Positions 49,285 to 61,852 of a stretch of DNA of 64,000 nt are shown here, in pieces (position 1 is the first letter of the stretch; the number at the start of each line of letters is the position of its first letter). Where the stretch lies: contig NZ_BCYX01000016.1 of the NCBI RefSeq assembly GCF_001598415.1, forward strand, positions 1 to 64,000. Direction: 5' to 3'. A program made the translations under genes and the position numbers. The notes below the pieces were generated by a model. The model saw only the letters and a program-made list of their open reading frames with translations, made no database searches and was not told the origin of the DNA. This DNA comes from Sphingomonas mali NBRC 15500 (GTDB lineage Bacteria; Pseudomonadota; Alphaproteobacteria; Sphingomonadales; Sphingomonadaceae).

Positions 49285-51011
49285 GCAATTTGCTCGCACG
49301 ACCGATCGCGCCGCGTCGTCTTGCCGACGACCGCGCGCTTTCCCGTGCGACCGCGCAGAAGCGGATGATGATCATGATGCTGCTCTACGGAGCAGCGGTC
49401 GGGGTCGTCGTGGCCAAGCTCGGCTTTTTCGCCTTATCCGCAGGGACCGCGACCGCGTCGACGATGAGCGACCGCGTGATCCGCGGCGATATCGTCGACC
49501 GCAACGGCGAGCCGCTGGCGCGCACGATCGACGCCTGGGCGATCGGCGTTCATCCCGATCAGATCCTGGGTGATCGCCGTGAAATCGCGCAGCGCCTGGC
49601 CAACATCCTGGGTCTCGACGAAAACCAGATCTACGCCAAGCTGCAAGGCACCAGGTTCACCTATATCGAGCGCGACGCCTCGGCATCGCTCGTCACCGAA
49701 GTCAACGCGATCGGCGAGCCGGCGATCGTGTTCGAACGCCAGCAGCAGCGGCTCTATCCGCAGTCCGAACTGGGCGCGCAGGTGCTCGGCTTTCTCGACG
49801 TCAACAACAAGGGTGCGAGCGGGATGGAGCGCGCGCTCGATCTGCGGCTGACCTCGCCCGAAACCGCCGGCAAGCCGGTCGCGCTGTCGATCGACGCGCG
49901 CGCGCAATCGGCGCTCGAGAACGAGCTCGGCCAACAGGTTACCAATCTAAAGGCAAAGGGCGGGGCGGGCGTGGTGCTCGATGTCCGCACTGGCGAGATC
50001 ATGGCGCTGGCGTCCTTCCCGACGTTCAACCCCAACAATCCTGGCGCGGCGCCGAAGCCGGCGGTGACCGAAGACGGTAAGCAGCTGCCCGGCCCGTTCT
50101 TCAACCGCGTGACCAGCGCGGCGTACGAACTTGGCTCGACTTTCAAGCCGATCACCATGGCGGCGGCGATCGACAGCGGCACCGTCACCTCGATGGCCAA
50201 GCGCTTCGACGCGACCCAGCCGCTGCAAATCGATGGCTTCAAGATTCATGACCATGATGGCGAGGGCCGCTGGCTCGACATTCCCGAGACATTGATCCAC
50301 TCGTCGAATATCGCCACCGCACGGATCGCCGACGAACTCGGCGGCGACAAATTGTCGGCGATGTTCCGGTCGATGGGTTTCGACAAGCCGATGCCGTTCG
50401 AGCTGCCAGCGCGTGGCCGCACGCTGTTTCCGCAGAAGTTCAGCCGCGTGACGACGATGACCGCGGGCTTCGGACATGGCGTCGCGGTGACGCCGCTGCA
50501 CCTGGCGGCTGCTTATGCCGCTCTGGTCAATGGCGGCGTGTGGCGGCCTGTCACGCTGATGAAGGTTCAGCCCGGCGTCGACGTTCCGGGGCGTCGCGTG
50601 ATCAGCGAGCAGACCAGCCACCGCATTCGCCAGCTGCTTCGGCTCGTGGTTACCCAGGGGACTGGCAAGACTGCCGATGCTCCCGGGTTCCGCGTTGGAG
50701 GCAAGACCGGTACCGCCGAAGTCGCGACCGGCGGCGGTTATTCGAAGAAAGCCAACGTCTCGACCTTCGCGGCGGCTTTCCCAATGGACGCGCCGCGCTA
50801 TGTGGTGATCGTGATGCTCGATTCGCCACAGGGAGCCGTCAGGACCGCGGCCTATACCGCCGCACCGGTGGTCGACCGCTTCATCCTGCGCGCCGGCCCG
50901 ATGCTGGGCGTGGTGCCCGACCCCTCGCGCGACATCAATGTCGACGAGCTGTTGCCGCTGATCTGGCACCGCCCGGGGGAAAAGCCGCAAACGATGGCGG
51001 ATCCCGAATGA
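49281..51011 (+). CDS. ftsI: Peptidoglycan D,D-transpeptidase FtsI (PBP3)
   Basis: A 576-aa septal transpeptidase. One N-terminal membrane helix (about residues 30-52) is followed by the PBP dimerisation domain (DRVIRGDIVDRNGEPLARTI) and the transpeptidase domain with SxxK S286-TFK, SSN at 341-343 and KTG at 475-477. The ATG overlaps ftsL (ATGA), and its own stop overlaps murE. Confidence 0.97.
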   Translation: MSNLLARPIAPRRLADDRALSRATAQKRMMIMMLLYGAAVGVVVAKLGFFALSAGTATASTMSDRVIRGDIVDRNGEPLARTIDAWAIGVHPDQILGDRREIAQRLANILGLDENQIYAKLQGTRFTYIERDASASLVTEVNAIGEPAIVFERQQQRLYPQSELGAQVLGFLDVNNKGASGMERALDLRLTSPETAGKPVALSIDARAQSALENELGQQVTNLKAKGGAGVVLDVRTGEIMALASFPTFNPNNPGAAPKPAVTEDGKQLPGPFFNRVTSAAYELGSTFKPITMAAAIDSGTVTSMAKRFDATQPLQIDGFKIHDHDGEGRWLDIPETLIHSSNIATARIADELGGDKLSAMFRSMGFDKPMPFELPARGRTLFPQKFSRVTTMTAGFGHGVAVTPLHLAAAYAALVNGGVWRPVTLMKVQPGVDVPGRRVISEQTSHRIRQLLRLVVTQGTGKTADAPGFRVGGKTGTAEVATGGGYSKKANVSTFAAAFPMDAPRYVVIVMLDSPQGAVRTAAYTAAPVVDRFILRAGPMLGVVPDPSRDINVDELLPLIWHRPGEKPQTMADPE

Positions 51012-52426
51012 AACTGGGCGAGCTGGTGACGGGCGGGGGCGGCGCCAGCGTCACCGGCTTCGCGATCGACCATCGCAAAGTCGCGCCCGGCACGATCTTC
51101 GGCGCGTTCGAAGGCACGCGGGTCAATGGCGAGGATTTCATCCCGGCAGCGGTCGCGGCGGGCGCGATCGCTGTCGTCGCGCGTCCCGGCGTCACCGTCG
51201 AGGGCGCGCTGCACATCGCGTCCGACAATCCACGCCAGACCTTCGCGCATCTCGCCGCGCAATTCTTCGCGCCGTTTCCCGAGACGGTGGTCGCGGTCAC
51301 CGGCACCAATGGCAAGACCTCGACGGTCGAGATGACACGCCAATTGTGGCGGATGGCGGGACACCATGCCGCATCGATCGGAACGCTGGGCGTGACGACC
51401 TCGGATGACAGCGTATCGACCGGCCTCACCACGCCCGACGTCGTCACCTTTCTGTCGAACGTCGCGGGGCTGGCGCGAGAGGGTGTCACGCACGTAGCGT
51501 TCGAGGCATCGAGCCACGGTCTGTCGCAATATCGCACCGAGGGGCTGAAGGTGATCGCCGCGGCGTTCACCAATCTCAGCCGCGATCATCTCGACTATCA
51601 CGGCGATATGGCCGCCTATATGACCGCGAAGCTCAGGCTGTTCTCCGAAGTCCTCGATCCCAACGGCACCGCCGTGGTGTGGGCCGACGACCCGCAAGCG
51701 GCCCGCGTCGTCGATCTGGCGCATGCCCGGCGTCAGCGCCTCATCACCGTTGGCGAACGCGGCGGGGCGCTCAGGCTGGTCAGCCGCGATCCGACCTTGC
51801 TCGGTCAGGGTCTGGTGATCGAGGCCGAAGACCGCGAGTTCAAGGTGACGTTGCCGCTGATCGGCGCCTATCAGGCGGCCAATGCGCTGACGGCGGCGGG
51901 GCTGGTGATCGCGACGGGCGGCGATGTCGGCCAGACGATTGCCAATCTCGCACGGCTGCAACCGGTTCGCGGGCGGCTCGAACGGGCGGTGATCACGCGG
52001 ACCGGGGCGCCGGTCTATGTCGATTATGCGCACACGCCCGACGCGCTGGAGGCGGCGATCGCCGCGCTCAAGCCGCACACCGCGGGTCGGCTGATCGTCG
52101 TGTTCGGCGCCGGCGGCGACCGCGATCACGGCAAGCGCGAGCTGATGGGCGAGATCGCCGTGCGATACGGCGACCTGGTGATCGTCACCGACGACAACCC
52201 CCGTAGCGAAGATCCCGCCGCGATCCGCGCCGAGGTGCTCAAGGGTGCGCCGGGGGCGATCGAGATCGGCGATCGTCGGTCGGCCATCGCCTATGCCGTC
52301 GGCCAGGCAGGTGCCGAAGACATCGTGCTGATCGCCGGCAAGGGGCACGAACAGGGCCAGATTGTCGGCGAACTGGTGCTGCCATTCGACGACGTGAGTG
52401 TGGCGCGCGAGGAGGCGGCGGCGTGA
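51008..52426 (+). CDS. murE: UDP-MurNAc-tripeptide synthetase MurE
   Basis: A 472-aa ATP-dependent ligase. The Mur ligase P-loop VVAVTGTNGKTSTVEMTRQL, EASSHGLSQYR, TNLSRDHLDYHGDMAAY and YAHTPDALEAAIAAL are in order. DNPRSEDP near the C-terminus marks the meso-diaminopimelate-adding type rather than lysine. It overlaps ftsI by four bases. The next gene, murF, starts 100 bases later, the only gap of any size in the cluster. Confidence 0.97.
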   Translation: MKLGELVTGGGGASVTGFAIDHRKVAPGTIFGAFEGTRVNGEDFIPAAVAAGAIAVVARPGVTVEGALHIASDNPRQTFAHLAAQFFAPFPETVVAVTGTNGKTSTVEMTRQLWRMAGHHAASIGTLGVTTSDDSVSTGLTTPDVVTFLSNVAGLAREGVTHVAFEASSHGLSQYRTEGLKVIAAAFTNLSRDHLDYHGDMAAYMTAKLRLFSEVLDPNGTAVVWADDPQAARVVDLAHARRQRLITVGERGGALRLVSRDPTLLGQGLVIEAEDREFKVTLPLIGAYQAANALTAAGLVIATGGDVGQTIANLARLQPVRGRLERAVITRTGAPVYVDYAHTPDALEAAIAALKPHTAGRLIVVFGAGGDRDHGKRELMGEIAVRYGDLVIVTDDNPRSEDPAAIRAEVLKGAPGAIEIGDRRSAIAYAVGQAGAEDIVLIAGKGHEQGQIVGELVLPFDDVSVAREEAAA

Positions 52427-52526
52427 CGCGTGGCAAAGCGCGGGCTTCCTGGTTAGAGGAGGGGATGCTTGCTTCATACCTTCCGATCGCACGTTCCAGG
52501 TCGCCCCAGCCGAAGGGACCGGCGCA

Positions 52527-53900
52527 ATGACGCTCTGGACTTCGGCCGACATCGCCACAGCCACCAACGGCGCCGCTTCGGCGGCGTTCGACGTTTCTGG
52601 CGTCACGTTCGATTCGCGTGAAGTCGGCGCCGGCGACCTGTTCGTCGCGCTGACCGGTGAGACCACCGACGGGCACAAATTCCTCGACCAGGCGTTCGAG
52701 CGCGGCGCTGCCGGGGCGATCGTCAGCCAGGATACGCCGCATCCCAATGTCCGGGTGGCGGACACGTTCGCGGCGCTGGAGGCGCTGGCCAGGGCGTCGC
52801 GTGCCAGGACGGCGGCAAGGATCGTCGGGGTCACGGGATCGGCGGGAAAGACCGGGACCAAGGAGGCATTGTTCGCTGCGCTCGACCGCTCGCCGGCCAA
52901 ATCGGCGCATCGCTCGGTCAAGAGTTACAACAACCATACCGGCGTGCCGCTCAGCCTGGCGCGGATGCCCGCCGAGGTCGATTACGGCGTGTTCGAGATG
53001 GGGATGAACCATCCCGGCGAACTCGCGCATCTGACGACGTTGGTGCGGCCGCACGTCGCGATCGTCACCGCGATCGCGCCGGCCCACGCCGCGTTCTTCC
53101 CTGACGAAAGCGCGATCGCCGACGCCAAGGGCGAGATTTTCCAGGGCCTTGAGCCGGGCGGCGTCGCGATCATTCCTTATGACAGCCCGCATCGCGAGCG
53201 GCTCGCCGCAGCTGCGGCGCCGCATGCCGCACGCACGGTCACCTTTGGGATAGGCGACGGTGCGGACGTCCGCGCGATCGAAGCGGTGAGGGCGACCAAT
53301 GGCGGCACCTTCGTCACCGCGCGCGTCGGCGAGCGCGAGCTCAGCTACACGGTCGCACAACCGGGCCAACACTGGATATCCAATTCGCTGGCCGTGCTCG
53401 CGGCGGTCGACGCGGTCGGGGGCGATCTCGCCCTGGCCGGGCTGGCCCTTGCTGATCTCGGCGGGCTTGCCGGGCGCGGCGCCCGTTTCTGGGTCGAGAC
53501 GGGGGGCGGCCGCGCGCTGGTGATCGACGAGGCGTATAATGCCAATCCGGCGTCGATGCGCGTGACGCTCGCGGTGCTCGGCGAGGAGGCGGCGACGCGG
53601 AAGATCGCGGTGCTTGGCGAAATGCGCGAACTCGGCGACAAATCGGACGAATATCACGCGGCGCTTGCCGGGCCGGTTCGTGACGCCGGCGTCCAACTGG
53701 TCATTCTGGTCGGCGAAAGGATGAAGCCACTCGCCGAAGCGCTTGAGGGGCAGGTCGAAATCGTCCATGTGCCCGACGCCGCTGCCGCGCGCGACCGCCT
53801 GATGGCGACACTCGAAGCGGGCGACGCGGTTCTCATCAAGGGTTCGAACGGGGTCGGGTTGTCCGCATTGGTCGCGGCGCTCGCCGGCGGGAAAATATAA
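52527..53900 (+). CDS. murF: UDP-MurNAc-tripeptide:D-Ala-D-Ala ligase MurF
   Basis: A 457-aa ligase that adds D-Ala-D-Ala to the UDP-muramyl-tripeptide. The P-loop [51 protein letters not shown] and [20 protein letters not shown] are typical. The ATG at 52527 has AGGGA upstream; the 100-base gap before it shows no separate gene and no clear promoter. The stop overlaps the mraY start (TAATG). Confidence 0.97.
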   Translation: MTLWTSADIATATNGAASAAFDVSGVTFDSREVGAGDLFVALTGETTDGHKFLDQAFERGAAGAIVSQDTPHPNVRVADTFAALEALARASRARTAARIVGVTGSAGKTGTKEALFAALDRSPAKSAHRSVKSYNNHTGVPLSLARMPAEVDYGVFEMGMNHPGELAHLTTLVRPHVAIVTAIAPAHAAFFPDESAIADAKGEIFQGLEPGGVAIIPYDSPHRERLAAAAAPHAARTVTFGIGDGADVRAIEAVRATNGGTFVTARVGERELSYTVAQPGQHWISNSLAVLAAVDAVGGDLALAGLALADLGGLAGRGARFWVETGGGRALVIDEAYNANPASMRVTLAVLGEEAATRKIAVLGEMRELGDKSDEYHAALAGPVRDAGVQLVILVGERMKPLAEALEGQVEIVHVPDAAAARDRLMATLEAGDAVLIKGSNGVGLSALVAALAGGKI

Positions 53901-54979
53901 TGCTTTATTGGATCGCGCAGGCGCTGGGCTTCCCCCATATTCTCAATCTGGTTCGCTACCAGACCTTCCGTTCGGGCGCGGCGGTGGCGACCGCGCTGCT
54001 GATCGGCCTGATCATCGGGCCGCGCTTCATCGGCTGGCTGCGCGTCCGCCAGGGCAAGGGGCAGCCGATCCGCGCCGATGGTCCGCAAACGCACCTCGCC
54101 AAGCGCGGCACGCCGACCATGGGCGGACTGATGATCCTGACCAGCATGGCGGTCTCGATCCTGATCTGGATGGACTTAACCAACCCTTATGTCTGGGCGT
54201 GCCTGTTCGTCACCCTTGGGTTCGGGACGATCGGTTTCCTCGACGATTACGACAAGGTGCGCAAAGCGAGCACCGCGGGCGTGTCGGGCAAGGTCCGGCT
54301 GCTCGGCGAATTCGCCATTGCGGGCATCGCCAGCGCAATCATCGTCCACACCAACACCGCCAACGGCACGCACCTTTATCTACCGTTCTTCAGCTCGGTG
54401 GTGATCGATCTCGGCTGGTTCTACGTCGTGTTCGCCGCGTTCACGATCGTCGCGTTCGGTAATGCGGTGAACCTGACCGACGGGTTGGACGGGCTCGCAA
54501 CCATGCCGGTGATCATCGCCAGCGTGGCGTTCATGCTGATCGTCTATCTCGCGGGTAACGCCAAATTCGCCGATTATCTCGGCATCCCGCACATTCCGCG
54601 CGTCGGCGACCTCGCCATCTTCTGTGGCGCGATGATCGGGGCGGGGCTCGCCTTCTTGTGGTTCAATGCGCCACCGGCGGCGGTGTTCATGGGGGACACC
54701 GGCAGTTTGGCCCTGGGCGGCGCGCTCGGCGCGATCGCCGTCACCGCGCACCATGAGATCGTGCTTGGCATCATCGGCGGGCTGTTCGTGGTCGAGGCGA
54801 TGAGCGTCATCATCCAGGTGTTCGTCTATAAGCGCACCGGCAAGCGCGTGTTCCGCATGGCGCCGATCCACCACCATTTCGAACAACTCGGCTGGCCTGA
54901 ATCGACGGTCGTGATCCGATTCTGGATCGTGGCTTTGGTCCTCGCGCTCGCCGGTCTGTCGACGCTGAAGCTGCGGTGA
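53900..54979 (+). CDS. mraY: Phospho-MurNAc-pentapeptide transferase MraY
   Basis: A 359-aa membrane enzyme that makes lipid I from UDP-MurNAc-pentapeptide and undecaprenyl phosphate. Ten membrane helices are expected and visible. [50 protein letters not shown] and the C-terminal [20 protein letters not shown] are hallmarks including the Asp triad. It is chained by overlap to murF and murD. Confidence 0.98.
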   Translation: MLYWIAQALGFPHILNLVRYQTFRSGAAVATALLIGLIIGPRFIGWLRVRQGKGQPIRADGPQTHLAKRGTPTMGGLMILTSMAVSILIWMDLTNPYVWACLFVTLGFGTIGFLDDYDKVRKASTAGVSGKVRLLGEFAIAGIASAIIVHTNTANGTHLYLPFFSSVVIDLGWFYVVFAAFTIVAFGNAVNLTDGLDGLATMPVIIASVAFMLIVYLAGNAKFADYLGIPHIPRVGDLAIFCGAMIGAGLAFLWFNAPPAAVFMGDTGSLALGGALGAIAVTAHHEIVLGIIGGLFVVEAMSVIIQVFVYKRTGKRVFRMAPIHHHFEQLGWPESTVVIRFWIVALVLALAGLSTLKLR

Positions 54980-56256
54980 TCACCAGTCCGTCCTGGCGCG
55001 GCGAACGCTATGCGGTGCTCGGGCTCGCGCGCTCGGGTCAGGCGACCATGCGCGCCTTGCTCGCGTCGGGCGCGGACGTCGTCGCCTGGGATACGGACGA
55101 GAGCAAGCGGACGATCGAGGGCCCCGATTATGCCGATCCGGTCGAGATCGACCTGACCGGATTTGCCGGCGTCGTCGTGTCGCCGGGCGTGCCGCTCAAC
55201 CGCCATCCGATCGCGGCCAAGGCGCGCGAGGAGGGCGTTCCCGTGATCGGCGACATCGAGTTGTTCGCGCAGGCTCGCGACTATTTGCCGTCGCATCGTG
55301 TCGTCGGCATCACCGGCACCAACGGCAAGTCGACCACCACCGCACTGATCCATCACATCCTGGAAACGGCGGGCATTGCGGCGCGGCTCGGCGGCAATAT
55401 CGGGCTGCCGATCCTCGGCGAGGAGCCGCTGCCGGTCGGCGGCGTCTATGTGCTCGAATTGTCGAGCTACCAGATCGACCTGACCTTCGGCCTCGATTGC
55501 GACGTCGCGGTGCTGCTCAACATCACGCCGGACCATCTCGACCGTTATGATGGGTTCGATGCCTATGCCGCCTCGAAGGCGCGGCTGTTCGCGATGCAAT
55601 CGAAGGATCACGACGCGGTGATCGGGATCGGCGACACCGCCTCCGCCAAGATCGCGCGCAGCCTGTCGGCACGCGGCGAGCATCTGTTCAAGATCGCGCC
55701 CGGCGTGTGCATGGATCAGTCGCGCTGGCCATCGCTTCAGGGTCCGCACAACGCGCAGAACGCGCTCGCCGCGATTACAGCGTGCCAGGCGCTCGGCGTC
55801 GCGGAATCGGCGATCGACGCCGGGCTGGAAAGCTTCAAGGGCCTGCCGCACCGCATGGAGCGGGTCGGCACCGTCAACGGCGTCGCCTATGTCAACGACA
55901 GCAAGGCGACCAATCCGGATTCGACCGCGCCCGCGCTGGCCGCGTTCGACGGCATCCACTGGATTCTCGGCGGCCAGGCCAAGACCAAGGACCTCGACGC
56001 CTGCCGTCCGTCGTTCGGGCATGTCCGCGCCGCTTATACGATCGGCGAAGCCGGGCCGATGTTCCTCGACCTGCTCAAGAACGACATCCCGACCGTTTAT
56101 GCCGAAACGCTCGCGCATGCTGTCGAATTATGCCGCGCCGCCGCCAAGCCGGGTGAGACCGTCTTGCTGTCGCCGGCCTGCGCGTCGTTCGATCAGTTTC
56201 GCGACTACGAGGACCGCGGCGACACCTTCCGCGGATTGGTCGAGTCGCTGGCATGA
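54976..56256 (+). CDS. murD: UDP-MurNAc-L-Ala:D-Glu ligase MurD
   Basis: A 426-aa ATP-dependent ligase adding D-Glu. P-loop [60 protein letters not shown] and [18 protein letters not shown] define it. The GTG start overlaps the mraY stop (GTGA). Confidence 0.97.
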   Translation: MITSPSWRGERYAVLGLARSGQATMRALLASGADVVAWDTDESKRTIEGPDYADPVEIDLTGFAGVVVSPGVPLNRHPIAAKAREEGVPVIGDIELFAQARDYLPSHRVVGITGTNGKSTTTALIHHILETAGIAARLGGNIGLPILGEEPLPVGGVYVLELSSYQIDLTFGLDCDVAVLLNITPDHLDRYDGFDAYAASKARLFAMQSKDHDAVIGIGDTASAKIARSLSARGEHLFKIAPGVCMDQSRWPSLQGPHNAQNALAAITACQALGVAESAIDAGLESFKGLPHRMERVGTVNGVAYVNDSKATNPDSTAPALAAFDGIHWILGGQAKTKDLDACRPSFGHVRAAYTIGEAGPMFLDLLKNDIPTVYAETLAHAVELCRAAAKPGETVLLSPACASFDQFRDYEDRGDTFRGLVESLA

Positions 56257-57476
56257 ATTCGCGGCCGGCCAAGGAAGGATTCCTGACCCGGGTCGCGCGA
56301 CGCGGCGGGCGGTCGGACCGCTCGCCGCTCGGCGCGTGGTTCTGGGACATCGACTGGGTGCTGCTCATCCTGACTCTGTTCCTGATGGCGATCGGGCTGG
56401 TCGCGGTCGCGGCGGCCTCCCCGGCGTCGGCGCAGCGCTACTCGGACGCCACGCATCACATGCCCGCGCTTTACTATTTCTGGCGCCAGGTGATGTGGGT
56501 CGCGGTGTCGCTGCCGGTGCTGTTCATCGTCTCGATGCTGCCGACCGAAAGCGCGCGGCGCATGGCGTTGATCGGTTGCGCGGGCTTCCTGGTCATGCTG
56601 ATGCTGGTGCCGCTGATCGGCGTCCAGGTGAATGGCGCGCGGCGTTGGCTTGGCGTCGGCGTCGCGCAATTCCAGCCGTCCGAATTCCTCAAGCCGTGTT
56701 TCATCGTTGCGGTCGCGTGGCTGTTGTCGCTCAAGAACAAGGAGCAGGGACTGTCCGGCGGCGTGCTTGCCGCGCTGACCGGCGGATTGACTGCTTTGGT
56801 CGCCGGACTGCTGATGCTGCAGCCCGATTTCGGGCAGACGGTGGTGTTCTGCGCGGTATGGCTCGCCTTGCTGCTGATCTCGGGGATTTCGGCGCGAGTG
56901 ATCGGGGCGCTGTTCGGCGCCGCCTTTGTCGGCGTGATCTCGGCTTATCTATTCTATTCGACCGCGCGAACGCGCATCGACGCCTTCCTGTTTCCGGATT
57001 CGGCCGACGCCGCCGACCATTTCCAGGTCAATGCCGCGCGCGCGACGTTGACTGCTGGCGGCTGGTTCGGAACCGGTCCCGGCGGGGGACAGATGAAGTT
57101 CCGCCTGCCTGAAGCGCATACCGATTATATCTACTCGGTGATCGGTGAGGAATTCGGGCTGATATCCTGTGCGATCGTGGCGGTGATCTTCCTCGCGATC
57201 GTCGTGCGCGTTTTCGTCAAGCTGCTGGATGAGCAGGAAGAATTTCGTGTGCTGGCTGCGTCGGGCCTCGCCATCCAGTTCGGATTGCAGGCGCTGATCT
57301 CGATGGCGGTGAATACTGGCCTGGCGCCGTCCAAGGGCATGACGATGCCGTTCATAAGCTATGGCGGTTCGTCGATGATCGCGCTGTCGATCGGCATGGG
57401 GTTGCTGCTTGCGTTTACGCGCCGGAACCCGTTTGTGAGCCGCTCACCCTATGTCGTGAAATGGAGCGGCGAATGA
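56253..57476 (+). CDS. ftsW: Peptidoglycan glycosyltransferase FtsW
   Basis: A 407-aa SEDS-family septal glycosyltransferase. The N-terminus is cytoplasmic and basic, then about ten membrane helices. The segments NGARRWLGVGVAQFQPSEFL, TAGGWFGTGPGGGQMKFRLP then EAHTDYIYSVIGEEFGL, and KGMTMPFISYGGSSMIAL are the SEDS hallmarks. It partners FtsI encoded upstream. ATGA overlaps on both sides. Confidence 0.97.
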   Translation: MNSRPAKEGFLTRVARRGGRSDRSPLGAWFWDIDWVLLILTLFLMAIGLVAVAAASPASAQRYSDATHHMPALYYFWRQVMWVAVSLPVLFIVSMLPTESARRMALIGCAGFLVMLMLVPLIGVQVNGARRWLGVGVAQFQPSEFLKPCFIVAVAWLLSLKNKEQGLSGGVLAALTGGLTALVAGLLMLQPDFGQTVVFCAVWLALLLISGISARVIGALFGAAFVGVISAYLFYSTARTRIDAFLFPDSADAADHFQVNAARATLTAGGWFGTGPGGGQMKFRLPEAHTDYIYSVIGEEFGLISCAIVAVIFLAIVVRVFVKLLDEQEEFRVLAASGLAIQFGLQALISMAVNTGLAPSKGMTMPFISYGGSSMIALSIGMGLLLAFTRRNPFVSRSPYVVKWSGE

Positions 57477-58632
57477 CGAGAGTGCGGCAATTCGTTCTGG
57501 CCGCAGGCGGGACCGGGGGGCACATGGTGCCCGCCGCAGCGCTGGCCGCCGAGTTGAAGAAGCGCGGCCATAAGGTCGATTTGATCAGCGACGAGCGCGG
57601 CGTGCGTTTTCCGGGACTGTTCGACGGGATCGAAACGCATGTGCTGCCCGCGGGGCGGATGCAGGGCGGCCCGATCGGCTGGTACCGCGCGGGCCGCGCG
57701 ATGCTCGAAGGGCGCAAGCTCGCGATCGACCTGTTCGAGAAGATCAAGCCCGCCGCCGTCATCGGCTTCGGCGGCTATCCCGCGCTGCCGGCATTGCTCG
57801 CCGGGTTCAACCAGAAGGTGCCGACCGCAGTGCACGAGCAGAACGCCGTGCTCGGCCGGGTCAACCGGCTGGTGGCGGGTCGGGTCGACGCGATCGCTAC
57901 CTCCTATGCCAAGGTCGACCGGCTGGCCGACAAATATCGCGGCAAGGCGCATTTGACCGGCAACCCCGTGCGGGAGGACGTGCTCGCGCTGCGCGACAAG
58001 CCTTATCCGCTGCTCGAAGAGGATGGCATCTTCCGTGTCCTGGTCACCGGCGGTAGCCAGGGCGCCAGCATCCTGAGCAGCGTCGTGCCCGACGGATTGT
58101 CGATGCTCCCGGTCAATTTCCGTCGCCGGCTGCAGGTCACGCACCAGGCACGGGTCGAGGACATCGAGAAGGCGCGGGCAAAATATGCCGAGCTGTCGAT
58201 CGCGGCCGACCTCGCCACCTATCTGCCAGATCTGCCCGAGCATCTTGCCTGGGCGCACCTGGTGATCGCGCGCGCTGGGGCGTCGACCATCGCCGAGTTG
58301 ACCGCCGCCGGGCGTCCGGCGATCCTGGTGCCGCTGCCCAGCGCGACCGACGATCACCAGACCGAGAATGCGCGCGAGATTTCGGAAGCCGGCGGCGCGC
58401 GAACGATCGCGCAGAGCCAGTTCACCCCGGTCGAACTCGCCAAGCAGATGCAGAAACTCGGCCTCGACCCCGCTGCGCTGCAGAACGCCGCGGCGCGCGC
58501 GAGATCGTGCGGGCATCCCAATGCCGCGCGTGATCTCGCCGATCTGGTCGAGGGTCTCGATCATCCCCCAGCCGATATTCCCGTCGGCAAAGTTCAGACC
58601 GCCACACCTGGCGGAGAAGCAGCAGCATTCGC

Positions 58633-58636
<4 letters not shown>
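57473..58636 (+). CDS. murG: UDP-GlcNAc:lipid I GlcNAc transferase MurG
   Basis: A 387-aa peripheral membrane glycosyltransferase producing lipid [22 protein letters not shown] is the first G-loop; [50 protein letters not shown] and [20 protein letters not shown] then [19 protein letters not shown] follow. The start ATG at 57473 overlaps ftsW. Confidence 0.97.
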
Positions 58637-60032
<1,396 letters not shown>

Positions 60033-60036
<4 letters not shown>

Positions 60037-60932
60037 CGGTCTGTTACGCCATGCCTCCGGTCCGCGGAAAACTGACGCACGGCGCGCCGCTGGCGCCGCT
60101 CGTGTGGTTCAAGAGCGGCGGCGCGGCCGAATATCTGTTCGAACCGGCCGACGTCGATGACCTCGCCAGCTTTCTCTACGCGCTCGACCCGTCGGTGCCG
60201 GTGATGGGGCTCGGCCTGGGCTCGAACCTGATCGTGCGTGATGGCGGCGTGCCCGGCGTAGTCGTGCGACTGGGCAAGACCTTCGCCAAGGTCGAGCGGC
60301 TCGACGAAACCACTCTCCGCTGCGGCGGTGGCGCAAGCGGCATCCTCGTCTCGTCGAACGCGCGTGATGCCGGGATCGCCGGCCTCGAATTCATGCGCTC
60401 CATCCCGGGCACGGTGGGCGGCTTCGTCCGGATGAATGGCGGCGCCTATGGCCGAGAGGTCAAGGACGTCCTGATCGAGGCCGATGTGGTCTTGCGCTCG
60501 GGCGAGCGCCGGACACTCGCGCTCGACGACCTCGGTTACACCTATCGCCACAGCGATTTGCCTGCGGGCGCGATCGTGGTCGGCGCGACCTTCCGCGGCC
60601 ATCCCGGCGAGCCATCCGCGATCCAGGCCGAGATGGACCGCATCGCCGCTGCCCGCGAGGAATCGCAGCCGCTGCGCAGCCGCACCGGCGGGTCGACCTT
60701 CAAGAACCCGGACGGGCATAAGGCCTGGCAATTGGTCGACGAAGCCGGCTGCCGAGGCCTTCGCAAGGGTGGCGCGCAAGTATCGGAGAAGCATTGTAAT
60801 TTTCTGCTCAACCTGGGTGACGCGACGAGCGCGGACATCGAAAGCTTGGGCGAAGAGGTACGCGAGAAGGTGAAGGCGAAGTCGGGCGTGATGCTGGAAT
60901 GGGAAATTCAGCGCGTGGGGGTGGCCAAGTGA
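60033..60932 (+). CDS. murB: UDP-N-acetylenolpyruvoylglucosamine reductase MurB
   Basis: A 299-aa FAD enzyme that reduces UDP-GlcNAc-enolpyruvate to UDP-MurNAc. FAD-binding [14 protein letters not shown] and [20 protein letters not shown], the catalytic-Ser region [20 protein letters not shown], and the final Glu in [10 protein letters not shown] are present. The GTG at 60033 overlaps the murC stop. Confidence 0.96.
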
Positions 60933-61852
60933 GCGCCTCCCTCCACGTTGCCGTTCTGATGGGCGGCTGGTCGGCCGAGCGCGAAGTCTCGCTCATGTCG
61001 GGCAAGGGCATTGCCGAGGCGCTGGAATCGCTCGGCCATCGCGTGACGCGGATCGATATGGGTCGCGACGTCGCGACGAAGCTTACCGAAGCGAAGCCTG
61101 ACATCGTGTTCAACGCGCTCCACGGCACGCCGGGCGAGGATGGCTCGGTCCAGGGCATGCTCGACCTGATGGGCTTGAAATACACCCATTCGGGAATGGT
61201 CACCTCGGTCATCGCGATCGATAAGGTGCTGACCAAACAGGCGCTGGTCCCGCACGGCATCCCGATGCCGGGCGGGCGCATCGTGAAGTCGGCCGAAGTG
61301 TTCGAGGGCGATCCGCTCAAGCGGCCCTATGTGCTGAAACCGGTCAACGAAGGTTCGTCGGTCGGCGTCGCCATCGTCACCGATGACGGCAATTACGGTA
61401 ACCCGATCGGCCGCGATGTCGCCGGTCCGTGGCAGGAATTCGAGGAACTGCTCGCCGAGCCCTATGTCCGCGGCCGCGAACTGACCACCGCGATCCTCGG
61501 CGGCCGCGCGCTCGGCGTCACCGAACTCAAGCCGAAATCGGGCTGGTACGATTACGACGCCAAATATACCGACGGCATGACCGAGCACGTCTTTCCGGCG
61601 CAAATTCCCGACACGATCGCTGCGGCCTGCAAGCGGCTCGCGCTCGAAGCGCACCATCTGCTCGGCTGCAAAGGTGCATCGCGATCGGACTTCCGCTGGG
61701 ACGATGAGCGTGGCGAGGACGGGCTGTTCCTGCTCGAGGTCAATACCCAGCCCGGCATGACTCCCTTGAGCCTCGTCCCCGAACAGGCGAGACATCTCGG
61801 CATCTCCTATCCGGAGCTGGTGCAGATGATCATCGACGAGGCACTGGCATGA
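60929..61852 (+). CDS. ddl: D-alanine-D-alanine ligase
   Basis: A 307-aa ATP-grasp ligase that makes the D-Ala-D-Ala substrate of MurF. VAVLMGGWSAEREVSLMSGK at the start, VFNALHGTPGEDGSVQGMLD, YVLKPVNEGSSVGVAIV, and FLLEVNTQPGMTPLSLVPEQ are typical. The GTG at 60929 overlaps the murB stop, giving a normal start. It overlaps ftsQ at its end. Confidence 0.97.
   Translation: MSASLHVAVLMGGWSAEREVSLMSGKGIAEALESLGHRVTRIDMGRDVATKLTEAKPDIVFNALHGTPGEDGSVQGMLDLMGLKYTHSGMVTSVIAIDKVLTKQALVPHGIPMPGGRIVKSAEVFEGDPLKRPYVLKPVNEGSSVGVAIVTDDGNYGNPIGRDVAGPWQEFEELLAEPYVRGRELTTAILGGRALGVTELKPKSGWYDYDAKYTDGMTEHVFPAQIPDTIAAACKRLALEAHHLLGCKGASRSDFRWDDERGEDGLFLLEVNTQPGMTPLSLVPEQARHLGISYPELVQMIIDEALA

Noticed and set aside
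50852..52921. Long minus-strand frame opposite ftsI-murE-murF
   Set aside because: It is a shadow of the dcw genes on the other strand; no recognisable motif and no ribosome binding site.
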